Source: Tribonema minus (taxonomy: Eukaryota > Sar > Xanthophyceae > Tribonematales > Tribonemataceae). Taken from it: 64,000 bases of DNA. This document shows positions 13,201 to 23,900 of the stretch, one piece after another (positions within the stretch are counted from its first letter, which is position 1; each line of letters begins with the position of its first letter). The notes under the pieces are model-generated. The model worked only from the letters and a program-made list of their open reading frames with translations, searched no databases and was not told where the DNA came from. Both the position numbers and the translations under genes were made by a program. The DNA is taken from positions 620,001 to 684,000 of the forward strand of contig JAFCMP010000479.1 in NCBI GenBank assembly GCA_017506865.1, written 5' to 3'.

Positions 13201-15504
13201 CATCTGAGGTTCAGTCAATTCCCATACCCTAGTTTGTATGCTTCACATACCAGATCTCCGTGCTTGCCCCTTCCCCTACGGTACATATGCGTAGAGCGCA
13301 GGCACTCAGACACTTGTGTTGCATGACTTGTGTGCACCGCATCCATCACTCAGCCACACGCAGTTATGCCCACCCTGCTGCTTCAGACCTATGCAATTGT
13401 CTTCTCCAGGCTTTCATGACATCATACTGCAATAAGCAATACACTTTGTGCTTGCATGATAGGTGCTTTAGTGCGCCAGTTGAGACTGTACATGCAGGGT
13501 TGCACAGATCCAAATCTGCACTTAAGTACGGGGCATACCTGTGTCAGCAAATACGCCGCAAATACGGTGTTGCCGCTGGCCTGCCAGCTGCACTCCTTTG
13601 CTGGCCCTGACAATACCTTTCTGTAAGCTATTGAGTTTTACCATAAAATGCTAAGTAAGCCCTGTACAGGCCCCTCCCCTTCACAAACGCCCATGAGCGT
13701 GCTTGCCAAGGCAGAGTGGGCAACATTGCCCCCCTTCCCCCTTGCAAACGCCCTCTAGCAGCCATATAATGGCTGCAGGTCAGCACGCTGCCCCTCGTAG
13801 AAATGTGGTCAACAAGCCGAACTTCAACCGGTCGTTTTTTCGTGCATAACATTCCAATGGATGGCCACACAGGCAGCAATGCTCGCTCGACAGAAGTTGT
13901 TGCAGCTGCAGCAGCCCGCCACCGCCGTCATCAGTGGCGTCCGCCATCACCGTCTCACAGCACCCTGTAAATGCCCCTCCACGTGGCTGCTCCTAACCTA
14001 ACCCTAACTCTAACCCTAACCCTAAGCGCCTCTTAGAGGAGACATAAAACAAATTATACTTCGAAGTATGCTGTTTTGTTTGTGTGAGTGAAGTTAATCT
14101 CAACTCGAGGCATGGTGTTGTGCTGCTGCTGCTGAAGCTGGTGATGTGCTGCTGGTGCTGCTAAGCATTGCTGCTGCCAGTTGCGTGCGCCATTCCCCAA
14201 ATACGCCCAAATCCGTCAAATACGTACGTTAGATACGGCATATACAAATACGTCGTATTTTCTAACACAAAAGCAGTGCTTTGCAACTCTATATATATAC
14301 TTGTATGAAAGCGTTGCACTTGCAATACGGACCTCTCACCTGCTCATAGTGCTCGTAGCTGAGAAGATTGAAGTTCTCAAAATCAAAAAACCTATGCCGC
14401 CGAGCCTTCTCCAAACCCCGCAGGCAGTCGATCACGCGAAGTTGGTAGGTACACACGCACGGTGATGCATCGTGGAATGCAGGCAGAGACTGGATGATGT
14501 ATCTGAAGGGCAGCAGTGCTTCCTCAGGTGTCCGGTGCAGGTAGAGTACAGTCCAAGCTGTAATCAGAAGGGACGCGTTTGCTCGTCTATGCGGATGCAC
14601 TCCCGAATAGAAATATATAACCTGCACGGCAAGCGTCACGCAGGAGCTGAGAGTCAGTACTGTACCAGACTGAAACATGAAATATGCTTTGCACGTTACA
14701 GACGCAGTTGCTGAGTTTTTTTGCAAGCTTAGGCTGAAAGTAGTGGGGTCGACTTGTTGTTCCAGGCGTGTTTATTGCAGTGAAGATTCATTAGCCCCTC
14801 CTGAGACCGCCCTATAGATGAGGCAAAGCACACCGTCCTTGTTCCTTGGTGGTGCACAGCCAGCTTGAGATCGTGAAGTTCTTCACATCTACACCTCAAT
14901 TGGCACAGGACTGTTGCAGAAGGGACATGCTGACCTTGTCTCGAAGAGATGCATCCCGCAGTTTCGTGTTTAGGCCCTGGCAAAAGCGGTAGAGCTGCCC
15001 AAGGCTGAGTGGCCCAAAGTCAAGGAAAAAGTTCCAGTACACCAGCTCGTTGTCGATGCAGAAAAAATGATGCATACGCCGCAACGCCTGCGTCGGGGCT
15101 GATCGAAGCGCCACATAGTACAGTCGATCCTGCGGGTGCGGTGGCCCCAGACAGCAACAGGCACGGAAAATGACAGGCACGGAGTTGATTAGGGCCAGGC
15201 TGCAACAGTGACGTCAAATAAGTGGCGAGGAATGCATTGCTTGAGACGTGCAGGCAAGTGTGCGGGCATGCACCACCAGCGAGGAGGTCAGAGGCACCCT
15301 CACCTATGGCACAAATCAGCTTTGGACAAGCAGTGGGTTGTGTAATGGACTATTGCTGCTGCTGTGGCCACTGCTCTACAGATCACATGCTGCCCTTGGG
15401 GTTAGTAGCACCACCAGTGCATGATATATGCGCGTTGCTCGCTGTGTGAGAGCTGTTTCGCTTACCTGCAATATTTCAACGCGTTGCTTGAGCCCTAACT
15501 CCAT
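7258..15504 (-). CDS. CDC14: CDC14-type dual-specificity protein phosphatase
   Basis: This gene encodes a CDC14 phosphatase, a family that removes phosphates from Ser/Thr-Pro sites and acts in mitotic exit, cytokinesis and cilia. Eight exons read in phase: 15504-15466 (ATG, MELGLKQ), 15129-14935, 14621-14340, 12396-12208, 11804-11676, 10457-10320, 9111-8908 and 7701-7258 (TGA), giving about 539 residues. The N-terminal domain shows [14 protein letters not shown] and HRRANA. The catalytic domain shows [23 protein letters not shown] and the signature HCKAGLGRTG, with nucleophile Cys277 and Arg283 in a CX5R loop split by an intron after Lys278. [15 protein letters not shown] follows. The last about 147 residues are low-complexity and Ser/Gln-rich, as is usual for the regulatory tail. 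No frame break was seen in any exon. The join between exons 7 and 8 rests on phase alone. Confidence 0.93.
12459..13178. mobile_element. Putative inverted-repeat DNA element in CDC14 intron 3
   Basis: A perfect 13-bp inverted repeat bounds this segment: gattgcgcaaatc at 12459-12471 and its reverse complement at 13166-13178. Weaker similarity continues inward for roughly 25 bases. The flanks show no obvious target duplication. Inside, the minus strand at 12546-12791 has an open stretch ([15 protein letters not shown]) that may be a transposase remnant, but I do not recognise it. The element lies wholly within the 1.9-kb intron between CDC14 exons 3 and 4. Confidence 0.45.
13993..14026. repeat. 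Interstitial CCCTAA telomere-like array
   Basis: About five units of cctaa/ccctaa/ctctaa run in tandem and end in aaccctaaccctaagcgc. The same end (ccctaaccctaagcgc) closes the array at 47481-47521. It lies inside CDC14 intron 3. Confidence 0.75.
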
Positions 15505-15589
15505 CGTCCTTTCTCGCCACCCATGTGTTGCAAGGGAATAGGTTGCTTCGAGGTTTCGAAGCCTTGCGAGCCTGTTTTGCGAACATAAA

Positions 15590-15864
15590 AAAAAACGTTA
15601 CATTTTTTTTTGCCACTGCGCATCTTGTCTGACATGGCGCAACAGGTGAAGTTAGACTTCACGTGTGAAGTTCCAAAAAAAAGTAAAAAGTAAAAAAGTA
15701 AGTAAAGGTAAAGGTAAAGGTAAAGGTAAAGGTAAAGTAAATAAAGTAAAGGTGAAGGCAAAGTAAAGGTAAAGTAAAGGTAAAGTAAGTAAGTAAAGTT
15801 AAAGTAAAGGGGTGGTGGGGGTGGGGTGGGGGTGGGGTGGTGGAGTGGAGTGGAGTGGAGGGAG
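15590..15864. repeat. Low-complexity purine-rich repeats
   Basis: A-runs (15585-15612 region), then repeated aaaggt/aaagtaa units (about 15676-15808), then gtggggtggggg and gtggagtggag units up to 15860. No gene is visible. This low-complexity DNA sits directly upstream (on +) of the 237-bp tandem duplication. Confidence 0.85.
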
Positions 15865-16340
15865 TGAAGTGCACACATCATCATACACATGCAATGCATG
15901 CATGCATGCATGCATCATATGCATATGAAATGAATGAATGAATGAATATGCATAGCAATCATCATCATCAGTATCAATCAAAATCAATGCAATGCAATGC
16001 AAGTGAACAGAACCGGATTTGAATTTTGGTTGCATTCAGTTACGGCTTTCTTTGCACTCACGGCATTCGTACTTGTCCCGACCGTGCACGCAGGCGCGGC
16101 TTGAAGTGCACACATCATCATACACATGCAATGCATGCATGCATGCATGCATCATATGCATATGAAATGAATGAATGAATGAATGAATATGCATAGCAAT
16201 CATCATCATCAGTATCAATCAAAATCAATGCAATGCAATGCAAGTGAACAGAACCGGGTTTGAATTTTGGTTGCATTCAGTTACGGCTTTCTTTGCACTC
16301 ACGGCATTTGTACTTGTCCCGACCGTGCACGCAGGCGCGG
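15865..16340. repeat. Tandem duplication, about 237-bp unit, near-identical
   Basis: Copy 1 runs from 15865 to 16101 and copy 2 from 16102 to about 16340. Both start with tgaagtgcacacatcatc and contain atgc and gaat microsatellites, then a stretch that on the minus strand encodes the final zinc-type repeat and stop of the 16277-16912 gene. Copy 2 has one extra gaat unit; only a few substitutions separate the copies, so the event is recent or the copies are homogenised. Copy 1 therefore holds a detached duplicate of the gene's 3' end. Confidence 0.88.
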
Positions 16341-16912
16341 CGTTTGTTGCACTCAAGGCAGTCGTACTTCCTGCTGTAGCCGTGCATGCATTCGAGGCTT
16401 TTGTTGCACTCACGGCAGTGGTGCTTGTCCTGACCGTGCACGCAGGCGCGGCTTTTGTTGCACTCAAGGCACTCGTACTTGAACCTGCCGTGCGGCACGC
16501 ATTTGTTGCACTCACGGCAGTGGTGCTTGTCCCCACCGTGCACGCAGGCGCGGCTTTTGTTGCACTCAAGGCAGCTGTACTTGTTCCTACCGTGCATGCA
16601 TTCGACTGGCTGACTGCTAGGCGCTTGATTGTGGGGGGGGTTGTACTTCTCCTGAGCCTCTGCAGCTGCCCCAAAACCCAGATCTTCGGTGTCGAGCAAT
16701 GACGCCTGAGGGCCTCCTATGGTGGTCATCAAGCGACCGCGCAGTATGCGCTCGCATTTTCCGGTGAAGCAAGCAAATGCAAATGCCACCACTGTGTGTG
16801 CAAGGACGTACACAACTGTAAGATATGTCACGATGATCCTGAAATTATGCATGTGCCCCTTGCCATGCAGGTTCAGGTGGTGGACATCGGAGTCGCAGCT
16901 GGTCGTCGGCAT
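16277..16912 (-). CDS. Cys/His-repeat protein with one N-terminal membrane segment
   Basis: This is a single-exon frame of 211 codons from ATG at 16912 to TGA. Residues about 24-49 form one hydrophobic span (IIVTYLTVVYVLAHTVV), a likely membrane anchor. Residues about 103-211 hold six repeats of the type C-x2-HG-x5-C-x2-C (one with an extra residue before HG). Two variants alternate: a KYxCLECNKSRA form and a DKHHCRECNK form, so the true unit is about 38 residues repeated three times. Each repeat supplies three Cys and one His and probably binds zinc. Similar C-x-HG repeats recur in algal proteins of unknown role, from general knowledge. The last repeat and the 3' flank are duplicated downstream. 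Function unknown. Confidence 0.7.
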   Translation of the reverse strand: MPTTSCDSDVHHLNLHGKGHMHNFRIIVTYLTVVYVLAHTVVAFAFACFTGKCERILRGRLMTTIGGPQASLLDTEDLGFGAAAEAQEKYNPPHNQAPSSQPVECMHGRNKYSCLECNKSRACVHGGDKHHCRECNKCVPHGRFKYECLECNKSRACVHGQDKHHCRECNKSLECMHGYSRKYDCLECNKRRACVHGRDKYKCRECKESRN

Positions 16913-17902
16913 GTTGTGGAGCCAGGTGGGTCACATTCCTGCTGTGCGCCTTTTGTTGCTGGGCTGAACACTATGTGGACACAGGCTGCACGACAGGTCG
17001 CCCTGTCCTCAAACTTCATTGCTGATCTTAGGCGCTAGCGGTTTCGGCAATCGATTCTTAGCTGACCTCCTGGTGTCATCCTCCAGATTGCTGAGCCACC
17101 TTCATCGGACACAAGCAGGTCAATCTGTGCACTGCCTTATCCTGCAGCTCGCAGAGTTTGTATCCTCTGATCTTCCCTCTCCAGGCACTTGATGTTCTAT
17201 TAGTCCAACTATATGATGTGGAGAATGTGGGCAACTGATGCTTATCACCAAAAGGCGCCACATGCGACAGCTGCCGCCATGTCCCCTGGAGAGGAGCGCA
17301 GCAACCGGTGAAGTGGATGTGGCGGAGATTTACTGATGGCCCAGTTCAGGACGACAGGCAGTCTTGCTTCATCACACATCAGCCAGTTCTTGTGGGCATT
17401 TTGGGTGCTTGGCCAGCACCACCTTTACCAACACGCTCTCTGGCAATGCTGGCAAGTGTCTGCACCGCACATCTAAATCTGAGGACATGTTCACTTCTCA
17501 GTCAAGCACGCTGGAGTTGACAGTGCCAACAGCCCTTTGCCGCGTGCACAACTCCCATTACACCATGTTTGCAGGCGCGCAGGGAACATCACAATCATTG
17601 AGCCCATCGCCCGGCATGCTGGACGTCCCTGCTTGCCTACGCCGGAGTCTTCGAGCACAGTATCAGGTACTTGCCCATGCCCCTGCAACACAGCTTGAGA
17701 TGTACAACGCAGACGTCATGTGTATAGCAAGGTGCAAGCCCATCACTACTGCTCGTGTTTGCGTCTTCGAGAAATGTTTGACACCGCCCCACATGCAAGT
17801 TGACTTAGTTTTTTTCATGGTGTGTCCTTCAAATGCACAACGACCAGCGCCTGTGCCGTGCGCACCTCACGCTCTGACATAATGCTCAATTCTGTGATGC
17901 AG
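16913..17902. other. No recognisable gene
   Basis: A frame at 17364-17882 is open on + but begins with TTG and shows no domain. The stretch may hold the start or first exons of the Ala-rich gene that follows, but no ATG exon with a fitting donor stood out. Confidence 0.4.
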
Positions 17903-20900
17903 GTGTCAAGCGCAAGCTATCCAGCTGCCTCAGCAGCTGCACCGGAGGTGGCGACGAGGAGGCTGAGGGCCTGCCCGCTGCCGACGTGGAGCCGCAAGAG
18001 TGGCTGACCCACCAGATCAAGAAACAGAAGGTATGCACATGGGAGTGTACACTTTCAATACTTCCGCCTGTGGGCTGGAATGATTCCTCTCGGTCAGTTG
18101 ATTATGAACGACAGTCAAGCAGCGGCTGACCGGATGACGCGAACAGTGGGCAAAACATGTGTCGGCTGATGGCCACACCGACTGTCTGCATGCACCACTT
18201 TGTCAAGAAGCGCGTGACAAACTGAGACCCAACTTGTTGATTGGTAGAGTGTAAGCATGAGAATGTTATGGCAAGCAAGCACGCATGCAGAGTACAGACA
18301 TGTCTTCCAGAAATGCATGCACCACTTGCTGGAGCACAGCGTCCGCGCACCCTGTCCAACTGCCACACTGGCCTCGGCCGCCGGCATCAGCGACGTGGCA
18401 GCCGTTGTGGCAGCGAGCAACGCTGTTGACGCGGCGGACACAGAGGCTCTGGAGGCCCTAGAGGGCGTAGTGGAGTCGCGCTCTGAGTTTGCACAGGTGC
18501 ACGGTGTGACTGTAATTGCACGCGCATGGCGTAACTGTAAGTGCACATGGGGCATGGTGGTGTGACGCCTGAAGCTGGCATGTGCGGCGCGAGAGCATGG
18601 CGTAATAGAGCTTCTAGAGGTCGCGCTGGACGAGAAGTATGATCTGCTCTGCGGGGGTTCTGCAATGGAGGGTCCTCGTCACGGTGCACCATGGAAGGGT
18701 CTGACCGCATACATGTGTGACTCTTGTCATTTGAAGTTTTATGGTGACACCGTATACATTATTGCTTGGACCTGTGAGTGGGATGTCAACGCTTGCCGTG
18801 TCAACAAAAGTTGGGAGCACAAAGCCTAATCTCGTTGCTGCCAACGCTGCCGCCGCCGCCACCAATCACAGATCGCCTCGTGCGAGAAGGCCCAGAAGGA
18901 GGAGGACGACAGGCGCGAGACAGGCCGCACCACGCTGCGCGCCGCCGCCGCCGAGCACGCCGCCGCCTACGACGACGCCGTCGCACTGGGCGTGCAGGTC
19001 AGTGCCACTCAGATCACCGCGCGCACAAGGGAATGAGTACAGCAACCTTGCGATCAGGCTCCTTGAGAAAAGTTGTGAGTACAGCAACCTTGCGACTGCA
19101 CTACGTGGGAAAGATCCTGCTTACAGTTTTTTGTAATAGATGAAAGAACAGTGAGAACAGTGCTTGAGAGTGGTCCAGCGCAGCCTCCTCGCACTGTGCC
19201 TTGCACGCTCACAGCGCAACGCACATACTCACCACACCTGCGACGTCTCACCGCATCGCTCCACGCATGCAGGGCCGCGCCGGCCTGGTGAAGGCGCTCT
19301 CCTCCTACGAGGGCAAGATGGCAGAGGCGCGTCTCGCAGAGGTCGGCGGCGCATCCGCCTTCATCGCCGCCGCCGACGCGACGCTCGCCGCGGCGGACGC
19401 GGTGCAGGTTGCGCTGGGCGCCGAAAAGGCAGCACAAGGAGGCCCGCGACAGGATCCGCCAGGCTGAGCTCGCGCGCCTGGAGCCGCCGCTGGCCGCGCT
19501 GGCGACGCTGGAGATCAGGTATGTATGTATGTGATGGTGTGTGGGTGTGTGTGCATGGCTCAGCTGCGTGAGTTGGCTGTCTGTATGGCTTTTTGACGCA
19601 TGTATTGAGGTTGCCTGCGCTGCGGAGCGCGCCGGCGTGCGCAAGCTGAAGTTGAAAGCGCGTCGGTTGCACCCTGACAAAGCAGTATGGTGGGGAACGA
19701 ACGAAAATTGTTATCGCATGGGTGCCTTCAGCCATACAAGCACCCAGAGCATCTGTATAAGGACATTGGCACTGATTGAGAAACAAACTACTTCGACAGC
19801 ATGCTCAGAGGAGGCGGGAAGCTAAGCTCGGTGAGCATCACATGTAGTTGTGCCCATTGGACATTCCCAAAACGCCATGACGTGGGAGTGTTCTTGCTGC
19901 TGGCGCCTTGGCACGCACCAACAGCATACTATTCTACAATTTGACGCTCATGTATATACACATTGCTTAGACAATTGCTGTCATCGCCACAACGACCGGC
20001 TGAAGCCACGACCTCCACCACAGTCACTCTCACGCCTATCTACCGCTGACACCACACCAAAATCTCATCACTTCCCGTAAGAACAGGGCTGCAGACGCTG
20101 GCGTAGCCGAAGAGCCCACTGTGGTAGGCGCCATTGCGGATGTGCGCGCAGCGCTGGAGTCTGTGCAACGCGACATTGAGCGCGCAGAGGACGCCTCCGC
20201 GGCTCCGCTGGCGGCGGCCATCATGTCTGCGCTGTCCATGGCGGTGGCGGCCGAGCGCGCGTTTTCAGAGGCCAAGCAGCGCAAGGATGCCCTCGACAGG
20301 CGAGTTGTGATGGGGCTCAACGGTAGCTCGCGCATTACGTTTGGCCTGTGTGCATTACGTCTGGCCTGTGTGTGCACCATGGTGGTTGTTGGCAGTACGC
20401 AGCCAAGAGAAGAGGACAGTGTGCGTGGCCTGTTTCTATGTAGTGCGGTAGCTCATTGCTAGTCCGCAGAGACCAAATGTATAACAGGCCATTCCCGCAA
20501 TGACTTCAGAGCATGCAGAGCAAGTGAGTGCTTCGTGACAGCACCTGATGGCTGTGATCATTTCTGAATGCACATTGGTTGTCGCCCAAATGCTAACTGT
20601 TGTACGTATGGACTTGTATTTATAAAGTTATACTAACTGTTGTACTCACTTGTGGCTTGCCTTGTTGTTGACACGCAGGGAGGCGGCGGCAGCTGCTCAC
20701 GAGCTCAAGGCGCTGGATGCTCGCCTGACAGAGGTATGTCATGTGCTTACTTTCTCCATCGCTACCATGTTAAAGCAGTGCGCTGCGTGATGTACCAGGA
20801 ACATGGACATGGCGCGAGCACATGTTTATACCTGATATGATCCACCAGTTGACTCTATCAAGCAGGCTGGCTTGCTTGTTGTATGGCGCACTGTGAGGGC

Positions 20901-23900
20901 GTGACGCATGACCAGCCATGTTGCAGCGCCATTGATGCCATGCCATTACCATGGTTGCGTGCCTGACTTGTTCAATTGATGCACGAGCACATAAGCGATG
21001 ACGTAGCAGAACTCGCACACTGGCAGGGCGCAGCCAAGCAATCTGTCCATTCCAAAAGGATTCCTGGGACAGGGACTACAAAACTGCATCGGGCATCAGC
21101 AGCAGGTCAATCATCTTGCCGTAGCCTCTTCTCTCACCCAAGTGTTTCGCCCGCCGTTTGGTGCCTGCAGCTGTGTGCGTCTGCTGCTGAGGACCCCGAG
21201 GCCGAGGTGGCACTGCTCACCATATGCAACGCCCCCGCAACGGCTGCCGCCGCCGCCGTGGCAGACGCTTGTCGCTGCGTGCGCAAGGGCGACAACGCCC
21301 ACGACATGAAGGCCTTCACGCAGATTGCTGCCGCCAAGGTGACCCAGTGCATGAGCCCTATTGCTTTAACTGCGTGCGGTTTGCCATGCACAGGGACTAC
21401 TTCAAAGTACACATCAGCATTTTGTAAGGCGCTCGCAGCACCAGATGCGCAGCAGCCAGCTCTTCTGTGATTGTTTTCTGGCAGGTGCGCATGCTCTCGT
21501 AGCGCGTCCTGCCCCTCACTCCCCCACGCATGCGCCGCCGCCGCTGCTGCTGCTGCTGCTGCGCCCACCCGCCAGGTCAAAGAGGTGGAGGAGGCCACCA
21601 GCCAGGGCAAGCTACGCGCCGCCGCTTTCCTGCGCCGCCGCGGCGCGGCCCTCGCCAAGCTGGGGGCGTGCGCAGAGTCGCTGCAGGCCGCGCGCTCGTC
21701 GCTGGTCGCTGCCAACCTGCAGCAGGCCACCATGGACGAGGTTAGCCGCAATGGGCACATACATGTACTTCACAAGACATAGTCTATACGTGTGATAATA
21801 AGTTATGCATGTATGTATAAATGCAGCATGTACAGTGCTAGCGTCACTGCATGTGGTGTACTTTCATGTTGCAGCGCACGTGCACAGCGCACTTTGCTGT
21901 GACCTCGTCTCATGGGTACCCAATCTTCTAGTTCACGGACTGCCGCGGTTGTTACTCGTGCGCTAGTGCCGCAATGCTCTGGTGCCCCCCTGGTACCCTT
22001 GGAGGCAGGCACTCTTTTAAGCCCACCCCTGCAACTAGCACCTTGCAATGCACATCACTCACCGACGATCCTGTTGTGTGCTCACTTCATCGATTGTGTA
22101 TCTCGCCCCCGCACACGCAGGTGCGCACGGCCATGGTGTGCGCTGCCGCGGCGCTGCACGCTTCGCAGCAGCGCGCCCTTCGCCCGCTCGTAGCCGACAT
22201 GCTGCAGGGCGACGCCGTCGGCGCCGATGAAGAGGCCGCCGCCACGGAGGCTGCCAGAAAGTGAGTGCATGCAGAGCGCTGTGCTGCTGTGTGTACTTTA
22301 CACCAGATTTTGCTCAGGGCGCGAAAAAGCCCAGATGGTGGATGTCCAGCTTGAATGAGAAATCTACATGCGTCTTGTGAACGCCTGGAGAGAGTCTCAA
22401 TGCGCATTGCCGAACTACGCGTGAACTCTGTGTGAACTCAATGGCAATGTGCTCAGCGCACTTCTGCGTACTTCTTGTGAACTGGACGTTTCGGGTACTC
22501 TGTATGTACTCATTGTGAACTGGCTGGTCATACACACCGCGGCTGCGCCTCGCACGCCTCGCAAGTCACCATCCCGCAACACGCTGCGCCACGCCGCTGA
22601 AACACCCCCGCACACTCACCGCGCTGCAGGGTAGAGGCAGCAGAGGCGGTGGCGGCGCGCGCAGTCGCCGCGGCGGAGCGCCTCGCGCGCGAGTGGAGCG
22701 CCGTTGCCGCCGCGCTGTCCGCCGCCACCGAGCGCTACAGCGTCATGACGGCAGCGGGATTTCAGCGGAGGTTGGCGGTGACTCCAGGGTCGTGGCCGCG
22801 CTTGAGGGGGCGGAGACGGCCGCTGGCGAGGCCAACGCGGCTGTGACTGCTGGTGAGGGGAGCGGTATTTTTTTTTTGGGGGGAGGGGGGCTGTGGCAGG
22901 GCGACAATGCGCATGGGATGTGGACTCTCGTAATGCGGCACGCTCGGTGTGTGCTGATCATGTGATTGACATTGTAATGCTGAGATGTTGCAATGGATGT
23001 CGCAGGTGCTGTCATCAATTCACCCCACTATATACTGGACCCTCTGTGGACGTGTATGACTAGTATGTTGTTGCCTCACACACATCACTGTCAAATGTCG
23101 ATCTTGCATTTTTACGTACAGGCTCGGCCGCCAACACAGACCCCTCAGGTGCTCGCCACCTGGTAGAAGCGTTTGGAGCCAGGCTTACAGCACTGGACGC
23201 CGCTACCACATCTGCCCAGGTCAGTCACAATTGCACGCACTATTCTCCGCTGCTATTTGTCAAGAGTACCTGGTGTTGTGCTTGGGGCACTATGTCCCGA
23301 GCCACATACACCGTCACCAAACTCTGAGCGCTGCTGTGATGGTTATGAGGACATGTGCCACAAACGTGCTGCACTGCAGCACAGCAATGATGAGATCATG
23401 GCGGCGAGCTTTCTTCCACTACATATTGTGACTTTGTGATCATGCACGCTTCTGCATTGCCTGACACATTGTGCAAACCTCGGGCGCCAGGTGCTCTGAT
23501 GAACAGTCGCATGGTGCTGGAAATGGCGTGGCGATGCACTGCGGCGGTGAGGAGGGACCTCGCGAGGGAGACCATCGCTTCGATGACACTACCGCTTTGA
23601 AGCAGCACGGCGTCACGGACCAGGTCATTGGCACCATCACCAAGGCCGGTGTCGGGTCTCTCTCTGGCGTGCACGAGTGCCGAGGCCAGCTGCTTGCCGT
23701 CAGAGGCCTTGCCGAATCGAAGGTGGGCAGGCAGAAACCGTGTTCCAAATCTGTGCGCCACGCCAGATGCTCACGCAGACTTCAGCTCCGGCTTTTGGTA
23801 CTGGAATAGATCTTTAAGATACTTTTGGCGTCATGATGCTCAATGTTTCTACAACGTAGACCATTTGCAATGACTTCTTTGGCAGCTCTTTACATTGCGT

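Noticed and set aside
16240..16700. Plus-strand hydrophobic 154-codon frame (repeated AFVALTAVVLV)
   Set aside because: It is the antisense of the Cys/His repeats; the minus strand has ATG, membrane span and metal-binding pattern.
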